Assembly: GCA_030562195.1 (NCBI GenBank)
Contig: JAUJPP010000005.1
Location: 15,859,106 to 15,923,105 of the forward strand
Length of the DNA: 64,000 nt
Reading direction: 5' to 3'
DNA from: Nipponacmea schrenckii
Taxonomy: Eukaryota > Mollusca > Gastropoda > Lottiidae
A program made the position numbers and the translations under genes. The notes beneath the pieces are model-generated. The model saw nothing but the letters and a program-made list of their open reading frames with translations, ran no database searches and was not told where the DNA came from. Below are positions 38,402 through 50,866 of the stretch, in pieces; position 1 is the stretch's first letter, and each line of letters starts with the position of its first letter.

Positions 38402-40055
38402 TTGTGGGACTTTGCTACCACAAAGGCAAAGTCCCAGTTTGATTTCGGTTTGTCTTCTTTTTTTTTTTTTTTTTTCTTCGAAATTTACACACCTCACACA
38501 GCCTAGGCTGCCATAGTTGCAGCAATTTCACAACATCTGCAGACCTTCTGTAGTGGTGACGTTTCTAATGAATGAACATTTGAACATTTTTGCAAAACCG
38601 GAAGTGCTGCATTGCAACATACCAAAAAGTCGGAATTTTCAATCGATTTTCTTCGGGTTTGCATTTTTGGAAACGTGAAATAATTTCCAACAAGATAGCA
38701 GTTGAAAAATTTCATAATTCGAAAATTCGTAGCACACATTTTTTTGCCGTATTTTGCACATTTTTGCAACTTTGCTATTTTAAGACCGATTAATCTGAAA
38801 ATTTGGGTGCCTTCAAGTGTCACGAATATAAAAACATTGGCAGAGTCAAAATTTTGGCTTCATTTCTGGTTTCAACGTAAAAAGGGTTTAAACTTCCGGT
38901 TGACCTACTTGTGCAGTAATTGATGTATCGCAACAAAATTTATGTCAATCTTAATTAAATTAGAAGACAAAAAACGAAGAAGAAAAAATCCGAACCGGAA
39001 GTGAAACTTTGGCCGCCATCTTGAAATGTTACTTTTTTGTAAAAGTAAAAATGGGGCCTCAGGGTCATGTCTAATTTCTGGAATCCTCAGTCGATTGCGA
39101 AAAAACATTGGGAGCCGATTTTTGAATTTCGCTTTTGCATTTTTGCAACATCCGGTTGAATTTTTTCGAAGTTTGGGGGCTTATTTCTCGTGACCTTGAC
39201 CTTTGGTGAGCGAGATCTTTAGTAGGTCAAAGGTCATTGACCTTGGCTATCAGTTGATACTTTGAACTTTGACCTCCGACGTCTACTTCCGGTTTTATAG
39301 CTGCACGAAAACAGCAAAATTCGCAACTTTGGGTAGCTCTAGAGCGTGACCTAATAAATTTAGAGGGTTTTTCCAGATTCTAAATGCGCTTTTTGTCCTC
39401 TTTCCAACGATATATAACAATAGTTTGTAAAATGAAAATTGAAGTTTTTGATTTTTGAACATAACAGTACATTTTGCTCTATTTACATTTGTTTGAAATG
39501 TATGTGTGTATATCTCGTGATCTATTAAATGTAGAAACTGCAAATTTGTACCGTTAATATACATTTTAAATGTGATTAGATTCACGCTAAAAAAAATGAG
39601 ATGGGCGTGGCACATCCGGGTAAATTTCGAATTTACCGTTTTCATGGGTCAGCGAGTTACGTCTATAGGAAAAAGTGTTTTCTTTAAAAAGTTCTTTGCA
39701 CACAGATACCCCATTGCTTTGGCCAGTTCATCCCAGAAAATCAGATGATTCATCATGTTTGTTGCAATTTCTCGACAATAGCAAACCGGTTGATTTTTTT
39801 CTAATTTTGGAAGCTTATTTCTCATGACCTTGACCATTGGTGACCTTGACCTTTAGTAGGTCAAAGGTCATTGACCTTGTCTATCATTTAATACTTTGAC
39901 ATTTGACCTCCGACGTCAACTTCCGGTTTTATAGCTGCCCGAAAACAGCAAAATTCACAACTTTGGACTGCTCCCAGAAAATCAGATGTTTCGGCCTGTC
40001 TGTTGCAATTTTGCAACGTTAGCAAAGTCCCACTCTGTGCCACTTGTGGCTCTAG
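38402..40055 (+). mobile_element. family A array copy 1
   Basis: Starts directly after CTAG with ttgtgggactttgctaccac, then gcaaagtcccag, the poly-T leader and cgaaatttacacacc. It ends at 40055 with agcaaagtcccactctg, hairpin GCCAC-TT-GTGGC and TCTAG. YY1-like GCCGCCATCTTG lies at 39012-39023 and ACCGGAAGT at 38994-39002. An internal deletion joins ggactgctc to ccagaaaatcag near 39973. Confidence 0.85.
39012..39023 (+). promoter_or_regulatory. YY1-like site beside ETS-like site, recurrent in the repeats
   Basis: GCCGCCATCTTG, inverse of the CAAGATGGCGGC YY1 consensus, lies 9 bp after ACCGGAAGT (38994-39002), an ETS/GABP-type site. The pair, or the YY1-like site alone, recurs at 3043, 40679, 43155, 56181, 58211, 60320, 62317 and 63701, and in weaker form at 49176 and 51420. 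Several more acttccggtt sites occur per copy. Function is inference. Confidence 0.5.
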
Positions 40056-43000
40056 TCGTGGGACTTTGCTACCGCAAAGTCCAAGTTCGTTTTCGGTTTG
40101 TCTTTTTTTTTTTTTTTTTTTTTTTTCGAAATTTACACAGGGCACACATCCTAGGCTGCCATAGTTGCAGCAATTTCACAACTTCTCTACATCTTCTGTT
40201 GTGGCGACGTTTCTATTAAATATAAATTGGAACATTTTTGAAAAACCGGAAGTGCTGCATAGCAACATGTCTAAAAAGTCGGTCAGTGGCTCTAGAATTC
40301 GCATTTTTGGACCGATTTTTGTCGGGTTTGCATTTTTGAAAACTTGAAACAATTTCCAACAAGATAGCAATTAAAAATATTCGAAATTCGAAATTTCATA
40401 GCACACATTTTTTTGCCTATTTTGCACATTTTTGCAACTTTGATATTTTAAGACCGATTGATCTGAAAATTTGGGTGCCTTCAAGTGTCACGAATATGAA
40501 AACATTGGCAGAGTCCAAATTTTTGCTTCATTTCCGGTTTCAGCGTAAAAAGGGTTTAAACTTCCGTTTGACCTACTTGTGCTGCAACTGATGTATCGCA
40601 ACAAATTTATGTCAATCTTATTTGAATTAGAAGACAAAAAAACGAAGAAAAAAAGTTCGGACCGGAAGTAAAAATTTGGCCGCCATCTTGAAATGTCACT
40701 TTTTTGTAAAACTCAAAATGGGGCCTCTACGGTAAGAGCGATTTGTGTGATGTTTATATTTCTATAAAGGTTAGTCGATTGCGATCAAAATGTTGGTAAC
40801 CGATTTTTGAATTTTGCTTTTGCATTTTTGCAACATCCGGTTAAATTTTTTCGAAGTTTTGGGGCTTATTTCTCGTGACCTTGACCTTTGGTGCCCATGA
40901 CCTTTATTAGGTCAAAGGTCATTGACCTTGGCTATCAGTTGATACTTTGACCTTTGACCTCCGACGTCTACTTCCGGTTTTATAGCTGCCCAAAAACAGC
41001 AAAATTCGCAACTCTGGACTGCTCTAGAGCGTGACCTAATTAATTTAGAGGGTTATTTTTTTCAGATTCTTAAAGTGCTTTTCCAACCTCTTTCCAACGA
41101 TGTATAACAAAGGTTTTTAAAATGAAAATTGAATTTTTTCATTTTGAAAATAAAAGTACTATTTGCCGTATTTGCGTTTTTTGGAAATGTATGTGTGTAT
41201 ATCTCGTGATCTATTAGATGTACCATCTTCAAATTTGCATTTTGAATGTGATTACATTCATATAAAAAAAAATGAGATGGGCGTGGCACATCCGGGTAAA
41301 ATTCCATTTTACCATTTATATGGGTCAGCGAATTACGGCTGTAGGAAATAACGTTTTAAAAAAAGTACCTTGCACACAGATACCTCTTTGCTTTGGCCAG
41401 TGGATCCCGAAAAATCAGATGCTTCGGCCTGTTTGTTGCAATTTGCAACACTAGCAAAAAGTATCAGTTATTTTTCGAGTTGTGGGGCTTCTTTCTCGTG
41501 ACTTTGACCTTTGGTGACCTTGACCTTTACAAGGTCATAGGTCACGGACTTTGGCTTTCAGTTGACAAATTGACATTTCACCTTCGACGTCTACTTCCGG
41601 TTTTATATCTGCCCGAATACATCAAAATATACAACTTTGGACTGCTCTAGATCGTGACCTAATTAATTTAGAGGGTTATTTTTTTCAGATTCTTAAGGCG
41701 CTTTTTGTCCACTTTCCAGCGATGTATAACAACATTTTCTAAAATAAAAATGTAATTTTTGCACTTTTAAAATTAAAGTACATTTTGTTTTTTTGAAATG
41801 TATTTGTGTATATCTCGTGATCTATTAGCTGTACAAGCTTCAAATTTGTACCGCGAATATACATTTCAAATGTCCTCTTTCCAACGATATATAACAATAG
41901 TTTGTAAAATGAAAATTGAAGTTTTTGATTTTTGAACATAACAGTACATTTTGCTCTATTTACATTTGTTTGAAATGTATGTGTGTATATCTCGTGATCT
42001 ATTAAATGTAGAAACTGCAAATTTGTACCGTTAATATACATTTTAAATGTGATTAGATTCACGCTAAAAAAAATGAGATGGGCGTGGCACATCCGGGTAA
42101 ATTTCGAATTTACCGTTTTCATGGGTCAGCGAGTTACGTCTATAGGAAAAAGTGTTTTCTTTAAAAAGTTCTTTGCACACAGATACCCCATTGCTTTGGC
42201 CAGTTCATCCCAGAAAATCAGATGATTCATCATGTTTGTTGCAATTTCTCGACAATAGCAAACCGGTTGATTTTTTTCTAATTTTGGAAGCTTATTTCTC
42301 ATGACCTTGACCATTGGTGACCTTGACCTTTAGTAGGTCAAAGGTCATTGACCTTGTCTATCATTTAATACTTTGACATTTGACCTCCGACGTCAACTTC
42401 CGGTTTTATAGCTGCCCGAAAACAGCAAAATTCACAACTTTGGACTGCTCCCAGAAAATCAGATGTTTCGGCCTGTCTGTTGCAATTTTGCAACGTTAGC
42501 AAAGTCCCACTCTGTGCCACTTGTGGCTCTAGTCGTGGGACTTTGCTACCGCAAAGTCCAAGTTCGTTTTCGGTTTGTCTTTTTTTTTTTTTTTTTTTTT
42601 TTCGAAATTTACACAGGGCACACATCCTAGGCTGCCATAGTTGCAGCAATTTCACAACTTCTCTACATCTTCTGTTGTGGCGACGTTTCTATTAAATATA
42701 AATTGGAACATTTTTGAAAAACCGGAAGTGCTGCATAGCAACATGTCTAAAAAGTCGGTCAGTGGCTCTAGAATTCGCATTTTTGGACCGATTTTTGTCG
42801 GGTTTGCATTTTTGAAAACTTGAAACAATTTCCAACAAGATAGCAATTAAAAATATTCGAAATTCGAAATTTCATAGCACACATTTTTTTGCCTATTTTG
42901 CACATTTTTGCAACTTTGATATTTTAAGACCGATTGATCTGAAAATTTGGGTGCCTTCAAGTGTCACGAATATGAAAACATTGCCAGAGTCCAAATTTTT

Positions 43001-44346
43001 GCTTCATTTCCGGTTTCAGCGTAAAAAGGGTTTAAACTTCCGTTTGACCTACTTGTGCTGCAACTGATGTATCGCAACAAATTTATGTCAATCTTATTTG
43101 AATTAGAAGACAAAAAAACGAAGAAAAAAAGTTCGGACCGGAAGTAAAAATTTGGCCGCCATCTTGAAATGTCACTTTTTTGTAAAACTCAAAATGGGGC
43201 CTCTACGGTAAGAGCGATTTGTGTGATGTTTATATTTCTATAAAGGTTAGTCGATTGCGATCAAAATGTTGGTAACCGATTTTTGAATTTTGCTTTTGCA
43301 TTTTTGCAACATCCGGTTAAATTTTTTCGAAGTTTTGGGGCTTATTTCTCGTGACCTTGACCTTTGGTGCCCATGACCTTTATTAGGTCAAAGGTCATTG
43401 ACCTTGGCTATCAGTTGATACTTTGACCTTTGACCTCCGACGTCTACTTCCGGTTTTATAGCTGCCCAAAAACAGCAAAATTCGCAACTCTGGACTGCTC
43501 TAGAGCGTGACCTAATTAATTTAGAGGGTTATTTTTTTCAGATTCTTAAAGTGCTTTTCCAACCTCTTTCCAACGATGTATAACAAAGGTTTTTAAAATG
43601 AAAATTGAATTTTTTCATTTTGAAAATAAAAGTACTATTTGCCGTATTTGCGTTTTTTGGAAATGTATGTGTGTATATCTCGTGATCTATTAGATGTACC
43701 ATCTTCAAATTTGCATTTTGAATGTGATTACATTCATATAAAAAAAAATGAGATGGGCGTGGCACATCCGGGTAAAATTCCATTTTACCATTTATATGGG
43801 TCAGCGAATTACGGCTGTAGGAAATAACGTTTTAAAAAAAGTACCTTGCACACAGATACCTCTTTGCTTTGGCCAGTGGATCCCGAAAAATCAGATGCTT
43901 CGGCCTGTTTGTTGCAATTTGCAACACTAGCAAAAAGTATCAGTTATTTTTCGAGTTGTGGGGCTTCTTTCTCGTGACTTTGACCTTTGGTGACCTTGAC
44001 CTTTACAAGGTCATAGGTCACGGACTTTGGCTTTCAGTTGACAAATTGACATTTCACCTTCGACGTCTACTTCCGGTTTTATATCTGCCCGAATACATCA
44101 AAATATACAACTTTGGACTGCTCTAGATCGTGACCTAATTAATTTAGAGGGTTATTTTTTTCAGATTCTTAAGGCGCTTTTTGTCCACTTTCCAGCGATG
44201 TATAACAACATTTTCTAAAATAAAAATGTAATTTTTGCACTTTTAAAATTAAAGTACATTTTGTTTTTTTGAAATGTATTTGTGTTTATCTCGTGATCTA
44301 TTAGCTGTACAAGCTTCAAATTTGTACCGCGAATATACATTTCAAA
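39394..44346 (+). repeat. recent 2.477-kb tandem duplication inside the array
   Basis: 39394-41870 and 41871-44346 are almost identical, including the same poly-T length class and internal deletion. Seen differences are single bases (for example ttggcaga/ttgccaga near 40508/42984 and gtgtatatc/gtgtttatc near 41822/44283). The junction at 41870 joins catttcaaatg to tgtcctctttcc, both internal to the repeat, so the unit is rotated relative to the CTAG ends. Confidence 0.92.
40056..42532 (+). mobile_element. family A array copy 2
   Basis: 2477 bp between successive CTAG ends. It carries the 5' palindrome-like start (gtgggactttgctaccgcaaagtcc), poly-T (~40104-40126), the YY1-like site (40679), the DR1/IR1 composite (40909) and the 3' hairpin plus CTAG. 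It is nearly identical to copy 3 up to about 41870. Confidence 0.88.
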
Positions 44347-44569
44347 TGTGATTAGATTTACGCCAAAATAAATGAGATGGGCGTGGCTCATCCGGGTAAA
44401 CTTCCAATTCCTCAATTATATCGGTCAGCGCTTTACATCTGTAGGAAAAACGTTTTTCAAAAAAGTACTTTGCACACAGATACCTCGTTGCTTTGGCCAG
44501 AATCTCCCAGAAAATCAAATGTTTCGGGCTGTTTGTTGCAATTTTGCAAGTCCCACTCTGTGCCACGTG
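42533..44569 (+). mobile_element. family A array copy 3, 3' end lost
   Basis: As copy 2, but the last part differs (cgccaaaataaatgagatgg onward), and the end breaks within gtgccacgtg|actttgctaccgcaaag. The hairpin's second arm and CTAG have been lost by a join to another family A 5' end. Confidence 0.85.
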
Positions 44570-46144
44570 ACTTTGCTACCGCAAAGTTCCAGTTTGTTTT
44601 CGGTTTGTCAATTCAAACGCACTGCTTTGTTTTCGAAATGACTATTTTTTTTTTGTCTCTTTCTGGTCACGCTCCCCAGCCATAACTGCAAATGTCTTAC
44701 ACAATCTGGCGTGATATTGTAACGTAATTTAGTGCTCGTTGTTGTTTAAATGTAAAATGACGCATTTTTATTCTACCGGAAATGACGTAGAACGTCACAA
44801 ATTTTATTTTTGTTTACTAACTCACGGCTCGTTTTTTTATCCAATCTGGTTCGTACTTTTTTTTATTTACTACTTATAACTTAGATTTACATAATAGCAG
44901 TTTAAAAATTTTTTTTACTTTTGTTGCTGACTTTTGAATTTTAAAATTTAACACTTTTTCTAACTTTTGCAATTTTGATTAGATCGAAATCAAAATTTGC
45001 AGTTAGATAAACATTTTTCTTGTCAAGAAAAATCTGTTTTCAAAATGTCGACATCACTTCCGGTTTCGGCGTCATACGTCGCTAAACTTCGAATTTTCAC
45101 TTCCGGAATTCTAAAGATATTTGAATTTTATTTTTTGCAATTAGTTACTATTAACTCATAATGATTTTATAATTAACAAAAATTGAACCGGAAGTAACAG
45201 ATCAGTCGCCATCATTAAACCACTTACTTTTGTAAAGTGAAAAATTGGGCCTTATTCGATTTAGCTTACCTTTCATTTCCGGTTCTTTTTTTTCACTCAG
45301 TGCCTAATTTTCCAACGTTCATATTTCGTGACCTTGACCTTTGGTGACCATGTGACCTGCACAAAAGTTGTTGCCCTTGTCGAGATCTATCCATTGATGT
45401 CTTCATTTGTGTTGTGCAATGTCAACTTCCGGTTTTACAGCCATTTGAAAATTGCACTTATTAACTTCGAAGAGCTCTGTCACGTGACCTAATTTACATA
45501 CGTCAAAATTTCTTTTATGTCCTTATTACGCGTAATTTATTCTTTCCAATGGTGTATAACACTTTATATTTTGATCAAAATTGCGCTTTTTAATATTTGA
45601 AAATTTTGTTCTTAGTTCTATATTAATTGTGCGTGATTTATGAAAAAGCACGTGTTTTTTTTAAATTTACGTCTTATTTTTTCACAAAAATTGGTAGATG
45701 AGTAGACAAAAAATTATCATTAAAGATTCCGATAAAACATTTTCCGAAATTAGCCGGAAACGTCCGAAAATGACCAAAAAATGTAGAAAATCATAGAAAT
45801 CGGAATTTTCGGATTAAATTTTTGCAACTTGCAATTTTATCATTCCACAGAATTAGTACTATCAATATCTGCATTTTGTATGTATGCCGTATATGCAAAT
45901 TCCTAACCGTTTGATGGCTATCTTGAAATATGCAAATTATTCGAAAAATACTACTCGTCCGCCAGTTTTTAATCCTATTTTTTTCAGACTTATATACAAA
46001 ATATAATTTGGATAATTATCTAGGACCTCTAGTGGCATATTTTTCAATTTTAAATTTGTCTTTGGACCAGGTCCTGCCAAAGTTTTTCAAAACTGACTTC
46101 CGTTTGAAAGTTCATAACTTTTAACTCTACCATATGCATCCTTT

Positions 46145-46367
46145 TGATCTCAAAACAACATCACCAGAGAGGCTCTGGACTGGAATCCCCAAGGGCATAG
46201 AAGACAAGGACGACCTTTACATAGCTTGAAAAGAATAAGACTGAAAGAGCTAGGAAGGATTGGCAAGACCTGGAATGAAGCAAAAAGAACAGCTCATCAC
46301 AGAGTGAGATGGAGAACGTCTGTAGCAGCCCTATTCTCCGCAAGGAACGAAGAGGACTAACTTACTA
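46145..46367 (+). pseudogene. 5'-truncated LINE copy: C-terminal tail only
   Basis: A 223-bp insert encoding EALDWNPQGHRRQGRP, ELGRIGKTWNEAKRTA and RVRWRTSVAALFSARNEED, then TAA. This is the conserved C-terminal tail after the RT of many invertebrate non-LTR elements (AL-W-PQG-R-RGRP ... G-TW-EA ... RWR--V-AL). It is flanked by a perfect 13-bp duplication, ATATGCATCCTTT (46132-46144 and 46368-46380), so it inserted by target-primed reverse transcription with extreme 5' truncation. The tail after the stop is only cttacta. Confidence 0.88.
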
Positions 46368-47455
46368 ATATGCATCCTTTATTTTTCTGCAAAATCATCT
46401 TCATTGGCTAAAGGTTCATATGATACCTTGATTTCTAATTTTAGTAAAGAACATTTGGATTAATAGGGATCCAAAAATTGGTAATTTGCATATTTCTCGT
46501 ATCTTCAGATGGTTATATCTCATGAACAAGACTCTTGGCAACATTCTAATTGACATTATTGTGATGTGATTTTCATCAGCTTTCTAACAATATCTTTATT
46601 TTAGCTATAGACCGAAAACTGATGAAAATACGCCTAGTAGAAAATAAGCGATTTTAACATTCATATTTTTTTATATTTAGTTCTATTTAACTTAAAAACA
46701 AAATTCGAACAGATTTATAATGTGCAAATTCCCAGCTTTCAAGCAATATATAAATCAATATGTATAAATAAAAATTGCGAAAAGTTTAAGAATAAAATTA
46801 CACTCTAATTAAACAGATATAAATAAACAGGTCATAAAGTCTGATTGTGTTAATTTCTTATCTTTTGGTCAAGACACAAATTTTGACATTTCCAGTTAAA
46901 GTATCACAACCAATCAAAACAAATCATTAGACTTTGTGGGCGTGGTTACGCCCAGATATTTTACATCACTGTGTGTATTTTTCTTTCAATCGAAATAGGG
47001 TCTCGGAGGATCAGTCAATATGTGTTATTTTGATGGACATGTATATAGAATCTATAACCGATTGCCGAAATTTATATGGAAACTGATTTTTGAACTTTTA
47101 ATTTGATTTTGATTTAATTACGATTAAAAATTATAAAAACTTCGAAGGTGTATATTGTGACGTTGACCTTTGGCGATCTTTATACCTGTACATATGTGAA
47201 TAAAACGGTCAATTCACAAATTTTGACATTTCCAGTTGAAGTTTCCAAAACAAGTCAATGGACTTTGTGGGCGTGGTTAAGCCCAGATATTTTTACATCA
47301 CAAACCTTAATGATTGCCAGTCTATAAACAAGCTCAAATGTCACGTGTTAAATCATGAATAAATCATCTCTCCCAATAATCGCAAAATCAATCTACATTC
47401 TATCCTTAAATGACAGCCAGGAGACCAACAAATTCTAAATAGCTCGAAAGCTGCA

Positions 47456-47477
47456 GAACTGTTACAAACAGGTCTAG
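47456..47477 (+). repeat. family C hairpin-CTAG terminus, copy 1
   Basis: CTGT-TACAA-ACAG then GTCTAG. The same end recurs at 48399-48420. It marks the right edge of another short element type nested in the B region. Confidence 0.5.
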
Positions 47478-48398
47478 TTATTCTTTCCAATGGTGTATAA
47501 CACTTGATATTTGATCAAAATTGCACGTTTTAAATTTGCAAATTTTGTAATTTCATCTATACTAACTGTGTGTATTTTTCTTTAAATCGAAATAGGGTCT
47601 CGGAAGATAATTCAATTTGTGTTATTTTGATGTACATGTATATAGAATCTATTGCCGAAATATATATGGAAACCGATTTTTGAATTGTTATTTTGATTTT
47701 GATTTTTTTACGATTAAAAATTAATCCAGTTAAAATGATTCAAAGATATTATATATCTTAAATAAAAGGAATGATTGTTCATTTCTCGTTGTGGGCGATG
47801 TATGATATGGAATATTTGGAAGGAAATGACAACCTTTAGAATTTTAAATGATATTCTCTTAAGCAAAAATAATGTACAGTTGAGAGGACTAGTGGTATAA
47901 GGGACGGAACTCTATAAAATACTCTCTTAAAGATGTAAAGCCGCACTGTTAATTTGATGGTTCTATGTTATACCATGACAACTTGCCATAAATTGCAGGA
48001 TCTAATGTTCCTACTACACCTAAATTAAGATTGATAAATAAATAAATAAACAAATTAAAAGTATCAACGATCTGGAAAGTTAATTTAATCCGAGATCAAT
48101 TTGTAATCTCAAATAAGGTGTTATGTCCCTTAGACCACAAATTTGTTTTTTCGACGTTTTGTTTTACACACTAATTAAACAGATATAAATGTTACAAGAA
48201 GAGTTAAGAGGATAATGTAACAGGTCATAAAGTCAAATTGTGTTAATTTCTTATGTTTGGTCAAGACAAATTTTGACATTTCCAGTTTCAGTATCGCAAC
48301 CAATCAAAACAAGTCATTACACTGAGTAGGCGTGGTTACGTTCTATTTTAAATGACAGCCAGGAGATATAACAAATTCTAAATATCTCGGAAGCTGCA

Positions 48399-48420
48399 CA
48401 ACTGTTACAAACAGGTCTAG
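48399..48420 (+). repeat. family C hairpin-CTAG terminus, copy 2
   Basis: Same stem and CTAG as at 47456-47477. The upstream ~150 bp also match (ttttgacatttccagtt, cgtggttacg, ctgca-aactgttac). Confidence 0.5.
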
Positions 48421-48560
48421 TTATTATTATGGAATTGGATATTATAAATGCAACGTTTCACCCATGCAATAGAAGGGACGCGCACTGCCTTGGTACCGTC
48501 TAACGGTTCTAGTTGCAGTTTGTTTTCGGTTTGTCAATTCTTTTTTTTTTTTTTTTTTTT

Positions 48561-50811
48561 TGCAGTGCGTTCTATTGAACGCACTGCTTTGTTTTCGAAA
48601 TGATTTTTTTTTTTTTTTTTTTCGAATTCTTCCCAGAGCGCCCAGCCAAAACTACATATGCTATGAATTCACTCTTTCCATTTTCTTGTCGTACTCGTGA
48701 AAGTAATATTAATGAATGTAATTTGATGCATTTTTTTTTAACAGGAAATGACGTAGCGCATTCCAAAGTTTTTCTTTCTTTTTCAATTTGCGGCTTTATT
48801 TTTGATCCAATGTTGATCGTTCTTTTTTAGATAACTACATTGAACTTAGTTCTAAAAGATAGCAATTTGAGAATTAATCATTTCCCAACTTTGTCGCCGA
48901 CTTTTTGAATTTTGAATTTTTAGCAATTTTTTACTTCTACAGTTTTCTTTCGATCGACTTGAAAACTTACAGATATAAAGACATTTTGATTGCGAACCAA
49001 AATTAATTTTCAAAATTTCGATATCACTTCCGGTTTTGAAGTTATTTGCTTTTAAATTTGAATTTTGCACTTCCGAAATATAGAAGATATTTAAAAAATT
49101 TATTTTGCAATTAGCTACAATTGTCTACTAAATGATGCTAAATTTAAAAAATCCAAACCGGAAGTAAAGGATCAGCCGCCATGTTGATATGACTAACTTT
49201 TGTAAAACTCAAAATGGGGCCTCAGGATTAAATCTAATTTCCATAATTTTAGATTTTCTAAAAACATTCAACGATTGCGCAAAAAAAGTATGGGAAGGGA
49301 TTTTTGAATTTCGCTTTTGCTTTTCTTTTATTTCCGGTTGAAATTTTCCAGTAATTGTCAAAAATTTAAAAGGTCATATTTCGCGACCTTGACCTTCGGT
49401 GACCTTTTGACCTGAACAAAAGTTATTGCCCTTGATTATATCTACCCAATGGTATGTTCACTTTTGTTGTCCGATGTTTACTTCCGGTTTTGCAGCCTAT
49501 TGAAAATCACGAATTTTAACTTTAAAGAGCTCTATCACGTAACCTAATTTACATAGGACAGAATTTCTTACATATTCCTTTTACGCTTAATCTCATCTTT
49601 CTATTAATATATCACACTTGGTACTTTAATCAAAATTGCTCGTTTAAAAATTTCAAAATTTTGTAATTTCTTCTATACTAACTGTGCGTGTTTTTCTTTA
49701 AATCGAAATAGGGTCTCGGGGGATAATTCGATTTGTGTTATTTTGATGTATTAAGAATCTATAACCGATTGCCGAAATATATATGGAAACCGATTTTTGA
49801 ATTTTGATTTTGATTTTTTAACGATTAAAATTTTTAAAAACTTTGAAGGGTCGTATATTGTGACGTTGACCTTTGACGAATTTTTGACCTGTACAAATAT
49901 GATAGCTCTCGAGAAGTTCTATCCAATGATATATAAAGCTTTATTGTAAAATGTATACTTCCGCTTTTATCGCCATTTGAAAATTGCGAATTTTCCCTAT
50001 AAAACAATCTGTTTAATGTGTTGCATTTGGGCGACCTACAAGATATAAGTTTCAGCGATCTGAAATTATTTTTTAGTTTAATCGTTCTACATCCAGTTAA
50101 AATGATTCAAAGTTGTTATATATGTTTTTCCTGTTGTAGGTGATGTAAATATTGAATATTTGGAACGAAATTACAACCTTTAGAATTTTAAATTTTATCT
50201 CTTATAATTATGCAACAATAATATACAGTTGACTGGAATAATGGTCTAAGGGACGAAACTCTATTCAATATAAATTTTAAAATGTTAGGCCGCGCTATTT
50301 ATGTGGTGTCTCAATGTTTTACCCTGGCGACTTAAGACAACTTTAACCATTAGTGACCTTTCGATTTGTATATAGCTTCGACATTGTCTATCCAATGCTA
50401 TATATATATTTTTTGTACGATATCTACTTTTGGTTTCATCGCCATCTGAAAATTGCGAATTTAATATATAAAACAATCTACATTGCATTGGGTATTATTC
50501 TCTACGTTTGGGCGATTTACAAATATGAGTTTCGGCGATCCGGATATCTTTTTTAGATTAAACGACCCTCTATCCATTATTTATTATGATTTTAACTTAT
50601 TATCTATCTTAATTGATGATGAGGGCTAAGGATGGGAGGGGCAAAGAGGGGAAAGGGGGAAAAGGGGGGTATGGGAGCGTTTGTTATGAAATCAAAATCC
50701 ATTTCTGATGCACATTTTTTTTATTTTAATAAACCCTTTTTGTCTTTTGTTTAACGAACGAATCCCTGGATGGAACGCACTGCTTCAGTGCCGTTAGGCG
50801 TACGGCTCTAG
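48561..50811 (+). mobile_element. family B array copy 2
   Basis: Begins with hairpin GCAGTGCGTTC-TATT-GAACGCACTGC (48562-48587), then tttgttttcgaaatg and poly-T. It ends with AACGCACTGC, hairpin GCCGT-taggcgt-ACGGC and TCTAG at 50811. The 5' hairpin arm is the inverse of the AACGCACTGC near the 3' end. The interior shares with family A the gccgccat...tttgtaaaactcaaaatggggcctc block (49176) and ttccggtt motifs. Confidence 0.82.
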
Positions 50812-50827
50812 TTGCTGCTTTGTTTTC

Positions 50828-50866
<39 letters not shown>

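Larger units (their letters stand above)
44612..48512 (+). mobile_element. family B composite copy with nested insertions
   Basis: Starts with AACGCACTGCTTTG after a family A leader remnant and ends with CGCACTGCC, hairpin ACCGT-CTA-ACGGT and TCTAG at 48512. It contains ETS-like ttccggtt motifs, a LINE fragment (46145-46367) and two further hairpin-CTAG ends of another type (47456-47477 and 48399-48420). It is longer than other B copies because of nested material. A palindrome GGGCGT-GGTT-ACGCCC occurs near 46938. Confidence 0.65.

Noticed and set aside
46936..46955. GGGCGTGGTTACGCCC palindrome as an operator or terminator
   Set aside because: Occurs inside a repeated segment of a eukaryotic transposon array and is decayed in the second and third copies; no functional context.
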